A stretch of 64,000 nt of DNA. Origin: Clostridiaceae bacterium (GTDB lineage: Bacteria; Bacillota; Clostridia; Peptostreptococcales; Natronincolaceae). The position numbers and the translations under genes were made by a program. Positions 56,761 to 64,000 of this stretch are shown piece after piece (the stretch's first letter is position 1; the number at the start of each line of letters is the position of its first letter). Where the stretch lies: positions 248,001 to 312,000 of the forward strand of contig JAHDLO010000010.1 in NCBI GenBank assembly GCA_018432235.1, in the 5' to 3' direction. The notes beneath the pieces were generated by a model, which was not told the origin of the DNA, searched no databases, and saw nothing but the letters and a program-made list of their open reading frames with translations.

Positions 56761-57159
56761 CTATTTTGTCCCCTTCTCATTAACCTTTGAAAGAAATTTG
56801 TCCATATTAATAACATATCTTTCATGGAGGCCTTCGCCTATTTTCTCAACCTCATCAAATGCCTCTACCTTGAATACAAGCCGTTTTCCATCAATTTCAA
56901 TCAATTCTGCAATAGCGGTTGCCTTCATTCCGATAGGCGTCGCAGCGATATGCTTGACGTCAAGATGCGTACCAACAGTAGCAAAGCCCTCCGGCAATGT
57001 TGGATCAACGGCCTTTAGTGCAGCATTTTCCATCAGACCTATCATAAGGGGGGTTGCAAAAACCTTTACCCCTCCGCTGCCAAAGGCCTCCGCAGTATCC
57101 TTTTGTTGAACCATCAGCTCCACCTTAGCCTGTTGGCCTATAGTTAAATTAAATTCCAT
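56761..57159 (-). CDS. FlK-like hotdog-fold thioesterase
   Basis: 132 residues of a single hotdog domain. The pattern VFATPLMIGLMENAALKAV, with Thr and Glu, and GTHLDVKHIAATPIG, with a His, match fluoroacetyl-CoA thioesterase-like proteins (catalytic Thr/Glu/His). Members act on short acyl-CoA or detoxify. Substrate unknown. RBS GAGGAGG. Monocistronic with a strong stem following. Confidence 0.85.
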   Translation of the reverse strand: MEFNLTIGQQAKVELMVQQKDTAEAFGSGGVKVFATPLMIGLMENAALKAVDPTLPEGFATVGTHLDVKHIAATPIGMKATAIAELIEIDGKRLVFKVEAFDEVEKIGEGLHERYVINMDKFLSKVNEKGTK

Positions 57160-57185
57160 ATTATTCCTCCTCGTAATTTAGTAAG

Positions 57186-57313
57186 AAATTGCATATTACC
57201 AATATTTTAGTTTATACAAAACAATATATTTATCGCCCAGTTTTTAGGACTAATAACCTTTAGATTTTATAAATTAACCCGTGGCAATATGTAGAAAACC
57301 TTTGATTTTGTAT
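57186..57313. repeat. Dispersed non-coding repeat, copy B
   Basis: Diverged copy of 49023-49161: AAATTGCATATTACCA, TTTTAGTTTATA, TTAACCCGTGGCA and GTAG..CCTT.GA..TTGTAT in the same order. Sits between the thioesterase and aldo/keto reductase genes. Confidence 0.6.
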
Positions 57314-57351
57314 ATCTGCTGCTCATATTTTTTGGCAATTTCCTCTGTTAT

Positions 57352-58449
57352 TTACTTCATCAATTGACTGATTTCCTTGAGCCGCTCTATAATTGGAAGC
57401 TTCTGAGTACATAGGCCCTCACAGACACCACAGGCAATACATTCATCGGGAAGTGTGTCGGTTTCCTTAAGTCTCCCCTTCTCCTTAAACCAGTTAAAAT
57501 GACGGTGCATTGCTTCTTCATTGTCTAAAAGCATTAAATTATATGCCTCCAAATAGGTAGATATCTTTATCTTTTTAGGACATTTCAAGCAATAGCCACA
57601 GGTGGTACAGAGATTGTTAAAGCCATTTCCCACCCTTTCCTTTATCTCCTTAAGCTTTTCTACTGAGAAATCTATGGGATTCTCTACGGTTCTGACATTC
57701 TCATTTACCTCTTCTATTGTGCCCATACCTGCAAGGCTTACTGTAATTCCCTTTTGGTAAGCATTAAACCTTAATGCCGCCTGACTTACTGTCTCATTTT
57801 CGTACTGCTTCAAAAAGCTGAAATAATCGCCATGCTGAGGGATCAGCCCTCCTCCTAAGGGATTCATGGTAACTACCCCCAGCTTGTTCTCATGGGCAGC
57901 CGCCACACCCTCCTGCCGGTAATTATGGTTGATCACATTATAGCCCAAGAGCACGCCTTCAAATACCTTGTCCTCAATAATCCTTCTGATATCCTCTCCT
58001 TTGCAGTGGGTGGAGAATACCAGGTGCTCTATAAGCCCCTCTTCCTTTGCCTTTAATGCTCCCTCATAGGGACCTCCCGGCGCCATAACCCTTTCGTACT
58101 GATTTAAATCCATTATACACCACATATGGAAAAAATTGATCTTATCCAGACCAAATCGCTCTAGTGAATTTTCAATCCGCCACCTTACCTTATCGGCTGT
58201 TGCATCACTATTGATGCTGCTTTTGGTTGAAACATAAAAGTCAGCAGGCATTTTTTTAAAAGCTTTACCCATTATTATTTCACTTCTATCATTGCAATAG
58301 AAGGGTGCTGTATCAAAATAGTTAATTCCGAGGCTATTAGCATGTCTTACCACATCTGCAGCATAGTCCTCATCGGCACCAAAGCGCATTCCGCCAAAGC
58401 CAATGACCGAAACCTTTTTTCCTGTGCTTCCGTATTCTCTGTATTTCAA
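57352..58449 (-). CDS. Aldo/keto reductase with C-terminal 4Fe-4S ferredoxin domain
   Basis: 365 residues, TTG start after GGGGGAGTTAGG. AKR barrel: VIGFGGMRFG, NYFDTAPFYCN (Asp/Tyr), FYVSTKSS (Lys), FSTHCKG. The C-terminus (about 285-365) has CTTCGYCLKCPKKIKI and CIACGVCEGLCTQKLP, suggesting iron-sulfur clusters that let it take electrons from ferredoxin. Common in anaerobes; substrate unknown. Confidence 0.92.
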   Translation of the reverse strand: MKYREYGSTGKKVSVIGFGGMRFGADEDYAADVVRHANSLGINYFDTAPFYCNDRSEIIMGKAFKKMPADFYVSTKSSINSDATADKVRWRIENSLERFGLDKINFFHMWCIMDLNQYERVMAPGGPYEGALKAKEEGLIEHLVFSTHCKGEDIRRIIEDKVFEGVLLGYNVINHNYRQEGVAAAHENKLGVVTMNPLGGGLIPQHGDYFSFLKQYENETVSQAALRFNAYQKGITVSLAGMGTIEEVNENVRTVENPIDFSVEKLKEIKERVGNGFNNLCTTCGYCLKCPKKIKISTYLEAYNLMLLDNEEAMHRHFNWFKEKGRLKETDTLPDECIACGVCEGLCTQKLPIIERLKEISQLMK

Positions 58450-58644
58450 CCTAACTCCCCCTGTCCATTAATCTACTATTTTATTATACATAATTTTTTT
58501 TATTTTACCAATATTTAGACAGTGAAAATAATGTTAAGAATGGTTTAATTTCATAGCTTTATTATTATAAAAGAGAGGGAAAATAATTATAGCTACAGCC
58601 AGCATGAAGAATATAAAAGATATAAAAAGAAGGGAGGAATAGCC

Positions 58645-58839
58645 ATGATTACCTTAAAATCCATAACAGATAAATGGTTCAAAAATCAAAAAACACCATC
58701 AATACGCCATGAATATCCTCTACTGAACATTACGGATAATCTGCATTTTGGTGAGGATTCCGGCGCATTAGGTGATGATGAACTGAGAAATCCATTGGAA
58801 CACGACAATAATGAAAATAAATCCAATAAGCTTCAATAG
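58645..58839 (+). CDS. Small acidic hypothetical protein
   Basis: 64 residues with GGGAGGAATAGCC before the ATG. Hydrophilic, with a basic N-terminal half (LKSITDKWFKNQKTPSIRHEY) and an acidic half (HFGEDSGALGDDELRNPLEHDNNENKS). No known domain. It lies just before the coat-protein pair and may belong to the same sporulation set by position only. Confidence 0.55.
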   Translation: MITLKSITDKWFKNQKTPSIRHEYPLLNITDNLHFGEDSGALGDDELRNPLEHDNNENKSNKLQ

Positions 58840-58924
58840 CTTTCCCTTTTATTTCTTGTACTATGGATTTTATATCTGCAAATAATACAATATGAGGTTA
58901 AATCAAAATATAAGGAGGGTTATC

Positions 58925-59191
58925 ATGCAGGGAAATCAAACTAATCAACAACAGCAACAGCAGCAGCAAGGGATGAATCAACAGCCGGGTCAGGGGAATA
59001 TGCAATTGGATTCCAACAACCTAAAAATTCTAGAGGATCAATTAAGCTATGAGTCCTTAATGAATAAAAAGTTTTCAGCCTACGCTCAATACTGTACGGA
59101 TACACAGCTGAAAAATCTGTGTCAGCAAGCAGCACAAAAGCATAAGCAGCATTATAATGAATTGTTTAATTATTTAAACTCACATCAATAA
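58925..59191 (+). CDS. CotF-like spore coat protein, Gln-rich head
   Basis: 88 residues from the ATG at 58925 (AAGGAGGGTTATC). A Gln-rich low-complexity head (about 5-30) precedes a helical domain LKILEDQLSYESLMNKKFSAYAQYCTDTQLKNLCQQAAQKHKQHYNEL that resembles the ferritin-like coat proteins of the CotF group. It is followed after 14 bases by a second CotF-like gene. Confidence 0.7.
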   Translation: MQGNQTNQQQQQQQQGMNQQPGQGNMQLDSNNLKILEDQLSYESLMNKKFSAYAQYCTDTQLKNLCQQAAQKHKQHYNELFNYLNSHQ

Positions 59192-59205
59192 GGAGGAATA
59201 TAAAA

Positions 59206-59487
59206 ATGACCACTCATCAGAGAAGCCTTTCAGAGAAGGAGCTAATGCACGATTTGCTGGCTTCAGAGAAACAGGTTTGTTCAGCTTACAATGTTGGTAT
59301 AACGGAGGCCTCCTGTACTAACCTAAGACAGCATTTAACAAAATGTTTAAATGATTCACAGCAAATAGAATATCAGCTTTTTGATGCAATGAAGCAAAGA
59401 GGCTGGTACCAGATTAAAAAAGCACAGCCTCAGGATGTTCAAAGCGCTAAAACCAAATTTCAGCAAATGCAGAGTGATTTACAGTAA
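59206..59487 (+). CDS. CotF family spore coat protein
   Basis: 93 residues. LSEKELMHDLLASEKQVCSAYNVGITEASCTNLRQHLTKCLNDSQQIEYQLFDAMKQRGWY is typical of CotF/YhcQ-type coat proteins: a two-helix core, then the RGWY motif. Located in the spore coat in Bacillus relatives. RBS AAGGAGG. Terminator follows. Confidence 0.88.
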   Translation: MTTHQRSLSEKELMHDLLASEKQVCSAYNVGITEASCTNLRQHLTKCLNDSQQIEYQLFDAMKQRGWYQIKKAQPQDVQSAKTKFQQMQSDLQ

Positions 59488-59502
59488 AAACTAACAAAAA
59501 AT

Positions 59503-59547
59503 AAATAACCGGGTATCTATATTATTTAATATTGATACCCGGTTATT
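59503..59547. terminator. Bidirectional terminator
   Basis: AACCGGGTATC/GATACCCGGTT with T-rich tails on both strands, serving the coat operon and the minus-strand transcript from about 59832. Confidence 0.8.
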
Positions 59548-59599
59548 CTTTTTCTTCTTCCTTCGGCAGTACAAAATGTTCTGGATTGCTTAAGCTCAT
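59543..59599 (-). CDS. Possible 18-residue microprotein
   Basis: MSLSNPEHFVLPKEEEKE, preceded by AGGAAGGTAATAA. The reading ends inside the bidirectional terminator. A promoter lies at 59839-59867 on the same strand. It may be a real microprotein, the tail of a decayed gene, or chance. Confidence 0.3.
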   Translation of the reverse strand: MSLSNPEHFVLPKEEEKE

Positions 59600-59838
59600 T
59601 TATTACCTTCCTTACCGGACTGCTCAATTCATACTGATTAATTTTCGTCTGAAAAAAATTAAACTTCTCAATTTCGCATCGCTTTTGAATTTTAAACATC
59701 TACTTGCTAAAACCAATTTGAAAGTCAAACCTGTAAAACCTTCTTGCCAGCCTCCAATTTCATAAACATACTGTACGCTTCAAATACATTACTGCCTAGT
59801 GAAGAAGAGTAGAAGAAGCTGCCTCCTTCTTAATATGA

Positions 59839-59867
59839 TTATACCAAAATTCTTCGCAACCCGCAAG
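59839..59867 (-). promoter_or_regulatory. Sigma-A-like promoter reading into an apparently gene-poor region
   Basis: TTGCGG, 17-base spacer, TATAAT on minus, followed by AAGAAGGAGGCAG, but no long frame follows. Confidence 0.55.
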
Positions 59868-60120
59868 GCATTTTTCTAATATTTTAAAATTTTCTAACAA
59901 TTGATTTTTCGAATAATAGCTATTCCAAAATGATATAGATTCCTTCGTTTTTATAGCAACAATCTCGACCTTTATCAGGATCTCTATCTTTAAAATACAA
60001 CCTCTACTACTAGCCTAAGAAAAAATAAATGCTCTCTTTTCTTATAACTATAGCTCTTTACCTCACCTTATAACAATAACCCCTCTGGAAATGCTGCTGC
60101 CTGAATACATAATGGCTTTG

Positions 60121-60246
60121 AAAAAATAACCACAATTCTTAAGGAACGGAGCCTATAAAGACGTTAAGAATTCTGCATGTTTGAGCGAAGCGAGTTTGCA
60201 GACTTTAGTCTTTATAGGTGGAGTGACTTTTTGAATTGTTTATTTT
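60121..60246. repeat. Imperfect long palindrome (MITE- or REP-like)
   Basis: Outer arms AAAAATAAccACAATTC and GAATTGTTTATTTTT, middle arms CCTATAAAGAC (60152) and GTCTTTATAGG (60208), inner CTGCA/TGCAG. The centre TTTGAGCGAAGCGAGTTTGC is itself repetitive. No open frame. 59870-60120 holds nothing identifiable. Confidence 0.6.
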
Positions 60247-60343
60247 TGAAACCGCTATGGCGTATACAGGCAGCTCCATTTCCCTACAGCCACTACTACC
60301 CTTAGAAGCGAAACACAGTCACTTATGCTTGCTTTTAATCGCA

Positions 60344-60373
60344 CTAAAAAGGGGGCTCGGCTGAGCCCCCTTT
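60344..60373 (-). terminator. Terminator of the bcd-etf operon
   Basis: AAAGGGGGCTC-GGCT-GAGCCCCCTTT followed by TTAGTGC on minus. Confidence 0.85.
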
Positions 60374-60381
60374 AAAACCCT

Positions 60382-61383
60382 CTATTTCACCTGCTTCAAT
60401 TCCTCAATCAAGGCAGGAATTACCTTGTTTACATCTCCAACAATACCTAAATCAGCAAATTCAAATATAGGAGCAGTTGCGTTTTTATTGATTGCCACTA
60501 TAAACTCCGATTCCTCCATACCTGCAACGTGCTGAATGGCTCCAGAAATACCGCAGGCGATGTAAAGGCCAGGTCTTACAGTTTTTCCTGTTTGACCAAC
60601 CTGGAATTCCCTATCTATCCAACCGGCGTCAACAGCAGCCCTTGAACCTGACACTAATCCTCCCAGCTCCTTAGCCAACAGCTGAAGATCCTCGAAGGTT
60701 TCTTTTTTACCTAGACCCCTTCCGCCGGAAACAAGTACATTGGCATCCTCAATCTTAACCTTTTTCTTGCTTTCCTTAACGACCTCTAATATCTCAACAT
60801 TCATATCACTTGACTTGAGATCAGTAATATGATTTACAATGCTTCCGCTTCTGTTTGTATCCCTTTCCCCCACCAGCATAACCCCAGGTCTGACGGTAGA
60901 CATTTGAGGCCTGTGCTCTGGACATATGATAGTAGCCATAATGTTACCCCCAAAAGCGGGTCTTGTCATCAGAAGATTCTTAGTCTCCTCATCTATTGCC
61001 AAGGTGGTGCAGTCAGCAGTAAGTCCTGTATAAACTCTGGCTGAAACTCTAGGGGCCAAATCTCGTCCAATTGCAGTAGCTCCTATTAATACAATTTCAG
61101 GCTTAAGCGCCGTAATTATTCCGGTGAAGACCTTTGTATAGGGCTCAGTTACATATTTGTCCAGCATTTCATCCTCAGCTATAATTACCTCGTCGGCACC
61201 GTAATAAATAAGCTCATTAGCCAAATCCGCAACGGCATGGCCCAAGAGTATTGCAGTCACCTTAGTATTTAGCTTCTCTGCCAACCTTCTACCTTCACCC
61301 AACAGCTCCAAAGATACCTTCTGTATTTCATTGTCTCTTTGCTCAACAAAGACAGCAACACCTGCGTAATCAGTAATATTCAT
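60382..61383 (-). CDS. etfA: Electron transfer flavoprotein alpha subunit
   Basis: 333 residues. The FAD-binding C-terminal half has VSGGRGLGKKETFEDL, GSRAAVDAGWI, GQTGKTVRPGLYIACGISGAIQH and INKNATAPIFEFADLGIVGD. With EtfB it accepts electrons from acyl-CoA dehydrogenase, in clostridia often by flavin-based bifurcation with NADH and ferredoxin. RBS AAGGAGGGAAG, 12 bases after etfB. Confidence 0.96.
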   Translation of the reverse strand: MNITDYAGVAVFVEQRDNEIQKVSLELLGEGRRLAEKLNTKVTAILLGHAVADLANELIYYGADEVIIAEDEMLDKYVTEPYTKVFTGIITALKPEIVLIGATAIGRDLAPRVSARVYTGLTADCTTLAIDEETKNLLMTRPAFGGNIMATIICPEHRPQMSTVRPGVMLVGERDTNRSGSIVNHITDLKSSDMNVEILEVVKESKKKVKIEDANVLVSGGRGLGKKETFEDLQLLAKELGGLVSGSRAAVDAGWIDREFQVGQTGKTVRPGLYIACGISGAIQHVAGMEESEFIVAINKNATAPIFEFADLGIVGDVNKVIPALIEELKQVK

Positions 61384-61395
61384 GGTCTTCCCTCC

Positions 61396-62178
61396 TTAGA
61401 TAATGTATTTTTCTTTTAATTTATCTACAATTAATTTAGCAGCTTCCTTATGATCAACCTCAAATACCTTGCCTGCTGTCTTAGCGCCCTTAGTAAAGGA
61501 CTTCTTAACCTTTGTAGGGGAACCCTCCAAGCCCAAATGGCTTCTTTCAACTGTAATATCCTTTAGATTCCACACTTCTATTTCCTTTTCACGGTAGGCA
61601 TCAAAAATACCCATTACACTCATATATCTTGCCTCATTCATCTCTTTTAGGGTGGTGATTAAGCAAGGCTTGCCCACTCTTACTATATGATAGCCGTCCT
61701 CAAAAACACGTTTCAAAATGAAGGCCTCGCCATCATATTTCAGGTCTTCGACATAAGAGACCTGAGGCAGCTTTAAATGCTCAGCTATCTGAGGTCCAAC
61801 CTGTGCTGTATCACCATCAATAGCCTGTCTTCCTGCAATGATTAAATCATACTCTAAATTTTTAATGGCGGCTGCAAGTGTGCAGGAGGTCGCCCACGTA
61901 TCGGAGCCAGCAAAGGCTCTGTCTGTCAGAAGGATGGCTCTGTCGGCCCCCATTGCCAATGCTTCCCGTAATGCAACCTCTGCCTGCTGGGGACCCATAG
62001 TCAATACTGTAACATGGGCACCAAACTCATCCTTTAATTTTAAGGCTGCTTCAAGACCACTTTTATCATCAGGATTTATAATACTAGGCACCCCTTCACG
62101 AATAAGTGTACCAGTTTTCGGATCTAATCTTACCTCAGTAGTATCCGGCACTTGCTTTATGCATACGATTATATTCAT
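61396..62178 (-). CDS. etfB: Electron transfer flavoprotein beta subunit
   Basis: 260 residues from the ATG at 62178 (GGAGGTAATGTG before it; an adjacent GTG is 3 bases upstream). IIVCIKQVPDTTEVRLDPKTG, ALREALAMGADRAILLTD and IIAGRQAIDGDTAQVGPQIAEHL (split motif of FAD/AMP binding) are characteristic. Partner of EtfA, just after the dehydrogenase. Confidence 0.96.
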   Translation of the reverse strand: MNIIVCIKQVPDTTEVRLDPKTGTLIREGVPSIINPDDKSGLEAALKLKDEFGAHVTVLTMGPQQAEVALREALAMGADRAILLTDRAFAGSDTWATSCTLAAAIKNLEYDLIIAGRQAIDGDTAQVGPQIAEHLKLPQVSYVEDLKYDGEAFILKRVFEDGYHIVRVGKPCLITTLKEMNEARYMSVMGIFDAYREKEIEVWNLKDITVERSHLGLEGSPTKVKKSFTKGAKTAGKVFEVDHKEAAKLIVDKLKEKYII

Positions 62179-62191
62179 CACATTACCTCCT

Positions 62192-63331
62192 CTATTTCAA
62201 CAAATTAGCCGCAATAACCATTTTTTGAACCTCTGAGGTTCCTTCATAAATCTCAGTTATTTTAGCATCTCTCATCATTCTCTCAACAGGATACTCACGG
62301 GTATAGCCATAGCCACCATGCAGTTGAACAGCCATTGTTGTTACTGCCATAGCTGTTGCACTGGCAAATAGCTTTGCCATAGCGGCCTCGTTTGAATACG
62401 GAAGATTATTGTCCTTAAAATCTGCTGCCTTGTAAACCAGAAGTCTTGAGGCTTCAGTTTTTGCAGCCATCTCTGCTAACTGGAACTGGGTATTTTGGAA
62501 ATAGGACAATGCCTTACCAAATTGCTTTCTTTCCTTTACATAGTTAACCGTCACATCTATTGCTCCTTGAGCTATACCCAAGGCTTGAGCTGCAATTCCA
62601 ATTCTTCCGCCATCAAGGGTCTTCATTGCTATACCAAAGCCCTTTCCTTCCTTGCCCAATAGGTTTTCCTTTGGAATCCTGCAGTTTTCAAAAATCAACT
62701 CGCATGTTGAAGAGCCTTTAATCCCCATTTTGGCTTCCTTTTTACCTATTGTAAATCCTGGCGTGCCAGCCTCCACAATAAATGCGGTGATTCCCCTTGT
62801 TCCTTGGCTCTTATCGGTCATGGCCATAATAATATAGATGTCGGCATAGCCTGCATTGGTGATGAAAATCTTTGAACCATCTAAAACATATTCATCGCCA
62901 TCTAAAACTGCAGTTGTCTGTTGAGCAGAGGCATCTGTTCCGGCATTTGCCTCAGTAAGACCAAAAGCACCAAGCTTTTCACCCTTTGCCAGCGGTGGAA
63001 GATATTTTTCCTTTTGCTCCTTAGTTCCAAATTCTAATATGGGTGCCGCGCATAGGGAGGTATGAGCAGACACGATAACACCTGTAGTTGCACACACCTT
63101 GGAAAGCTCTTCAATTGCCATAGCATAGGCAATATTATCTCCACCGGCTCCACCATATGCCTTAGGTATCGGTATACCCATCCAACCAAATTTTGCTAGC
63201 TTTTTCACTGTCTCAACAGGAAATTCCTCTTTTTCGTCCACTTCCTCAGCCAAGGGCTTCACTTCATTTTCTGCAAACTCTCTATACATTTTCTGAAGCA
63301 TAATATGCTCCTGTGATAATTTAAAATTCAT
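62192..63331 (-). CDS. Acyl-CoA dehydrogenase (butyryl-CoA type)
   Basis: 379 residues. N-terminal helices, then FGLTEANAGTDASAQQTTA (FAD), KIFITNAGYADIYIIMAMT, and the C-terminal YEGTSEVQKMVIAANLL with the catalytic Glu at the start of IYEGTSE. Length and the GGYGYTREYPVERMMRDAK motif are those of Bcd. With EtfAB it reduces crotonyl-CoA to butyryl-CoA or oxidises short acyl-CoA. RBS GACAGGAGG. Confidence 0.93.
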   Translation of the reverse strand: MNFKLSQEHIMLQKMYREFAENEVKPLAEEVDEKEEFPVETVKKLAKFGWMGIPIPKAYGGAGGDNIAYAMAIEELSKVCATTGVIVSAHTSLCAAPILEFGTKEQKEKYLPPLAKGEKLGAFGLTEANAGTDASAQQTTAVLDGDEYVLDGSKIFITNAGYADIYIIMAMTDKSQGTRGITAFIVEAGTPGFTIGKKEAKMGIKGSSTCELIFENCRIPKENLLGKEGKGFGIAMKTLDGGRIGIAAQALGIAQGAIDVTVNYVKERKQFGKALSYFQNTQFQLAEMAAKTEASRLLVYKAADFKDNNLPYSNEAAMAKLFASATAMAVTTMAVQLHGGYGYTREYPVERMMRDAKITEIYEGTSEVQKMVIAANLLK

Positions 63332-63366
63332 TAGTCTACCTCCTGTCTATTATTAACTCAACTTTT

Positions 63367-63786
63367 TTATTGCTTTGGCGGCATTACTACAGATGTTCCC
63401 TTTAATACCACCTCACCGTTTTGGTTTGTGCAGGTACCGGTTAAAATAACCTTATTCTTTTCCAGTATGATCTCTGATACTTCAACTTCAGCTGCTATTG
63501 TGTCCCCAAAACGAACTGGAGCTAGAAATTTCAGGTCCTGAGACAGATATATGGTGCCGGGTCCAGGAAGCTGCATTCCAAGTACAGCTGAAATTAAACT
63601 AGCAGTTAACATACCATGCACAATTCTACCCTTAAAGAAGGAGTCACGGGCTTGTGTTTCATTGATGTGGGCCGGGTTAAGGTCTCCGCTGATACCTGCA
63701 TACAGATAAACATCTGTCTCACTGATGGTTTTGTGGAAGGATGCTTTATCGCCAAGCTTAATCTCTTGAATTGTTTTTCCCTTCAT
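63367..63786 (-). CDS. MaoC/PhaJ-type enoyl-CoA hydratase
   Basis: 139 residues from the ATG at 63786, AAGGAGG 7 bases upstream (a TTG at 63792 is too close). The hydratase 2 motif YAGISGDLNPAHINETQARDSFFKGRIVHGML contains the catalytic Asp and His. It hydrates trans-2-enoyl-CoA to (R)-3-hydroxyacyl-CoA or the reverse. First gene of an operon with acyl-CoA dehydrogenase and etfBA; crotonase, thiolase and HBD are not in the window. Confidence 0.92.
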   Translation of the reverse strand: MKGKTIQEIKLGDKASFHKTISETDVYLYAGISGDLNPAHINETQARDSFFKGRIVHGMLTASLISAVLGMQLPGPGTIYLSQDLKFLAPVRFGDTIAAEVEVSEIILEKNKVILTGTCTNQNGEVVLKGTSVVMPPKQ

Positions 63787-63821
63787 AATCAAACCTCCTT
63801 AAATTTGTTGCATATATATAC

Positions 63822-63838
63822 TGCATTAATCGTGCCAA
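63822..63838 (-). promoter_or_regulatory. Sigma-54-like promoter of the MaoC-bcd-etf operon
   Basis: TTGGCACGATTAATGCA on minus has GG-N10-GC (-24/-12) spacing and one mismatch to the TGGCAC-N5-TTGCW consensus. It ends about 36 bases before the ATG. A sigma-A -35 (TTGACA) lies upstream but its -10 (CACGAT) is poor. Confidence 0.55.
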
Positions 63839-64000
63839 GTTGATAATTTTTTGTCAAATTATTTTTAGCTTACCCTATAGCTCCCACCACATAGTATAGG
63901 TAATTGTTGATAATACTCTATTTCATTGAAATTTCGTTGTTAATTTAATAACTTCACATCCGATATTTCACTGTTAACTTATACATTGATGACATCAATA

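Noticed and set aside
59532..59765. 77-codon plus frame after the coat operon
   Set aside because: It begins inside the terminator hairpin and has no ribosome site; the minus strand carries the better promoter and start signals.

Overview
The window looks like chromosome from a low-GC, Gram-positive, spore-forming anaerobe of the class Clostridia, perhaps near Alkaliphilus (inference from gene content and protein style, no search was run). The evidence is GGAGG-type ribosome sites, TTG/GTG starts, AT-rich spacers, a GerM-like germination lipoprotein, CotF-type coat proteins, a rubrerythrin-like protein, a butyryl-CoA-dehydrogenase/ETF operon, and TPP, guanine and ykkC-type riboswitches. No phage, insertion sequence, CRISPR array or rRNA was seen.

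Layout. 1-2.5 kb: two small lipoproteins flank a YeiH-family permease. 2.8-3.5 kb: a seven-tRNA operon (Arg-TCG, Arg-TCT, Gly-GCC, Leu-CAG, Gln-TTG, His-GTG, Arg-TCT) with its own promoter and terminator. 3.7-11.9 kb: phosphodiesterase, RdgB, RNase PH, GerM-like lipoprotein, UPF0316 membrane protein, a large N-acetylmuramoyl-alanine amidase, a HypE-like protein and a possible ADP-ribosyltransferase-fold protein. 12.1-14 kb: a Cys-rich miniprotein, a rubrerythrin-like protein, a TIGR01906-type membrane protein and the first of four SLLFFFLLL miniproteins. 14-17 kb: a TPP-riboswitch-controlled thiamine-precursor ABC system. 17-21.4 kb: ligA and pcrA. 21.7-24.6 kb: an orphan, an ECF sigma/anti-sigma pair and a TetR remnant. 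24.7-29.7 kb: a malate/citrate-type module of two-component system, malic enzyme and 2-hydroxycarboxylate transporter. 30-31.7 kb: a CBS protein, an unassigned structured RNA and a DUF3793 protein. 31.9-38.8 kb: PHP phosphatase, three more SLLFFFLLL proteins, aspartokinase, YerC/TrpR-like regulator, a Rossmann-chemoreceptor fusion, an FAD protein and a membrane phosphoesterase. 39-56.5 kb: the complete purine block (guaB, guaA, purine permease, purK-E-C-S-Q-L-F-M-N-H-D). 56.7-59.5 kb: thioesterase, Fe-S aldo/keto reductase and coat proteins. 60.3-63.8 kb: etfA, etfB, acyl-CoA dehydrogenase and a MaoC hydratase behind a sigma-54-like promoter.

How the genes work together. The purine block is the centrepiece. 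A guanine aptamer sits before guaB. A guanine aptamer followed by a ykkC-family (probably PRPP) aptamer and a terminator sits before the permease that heads the ten pur genes, so guanine excess and PRPP supply are probably both read before transcription proceeds.

The least explained items are the roughly 195-nt structured element at 30.5 kb with two mutually exclusive pairings, the four duplicated-hairpin SLLFFFLLL proteins, the Rossmann-MCP fusion, and two non-coding repeat types (60.1 kb; 49.1/57.2 kb). All calls rest on reading the sequence; no database or folding program was used.
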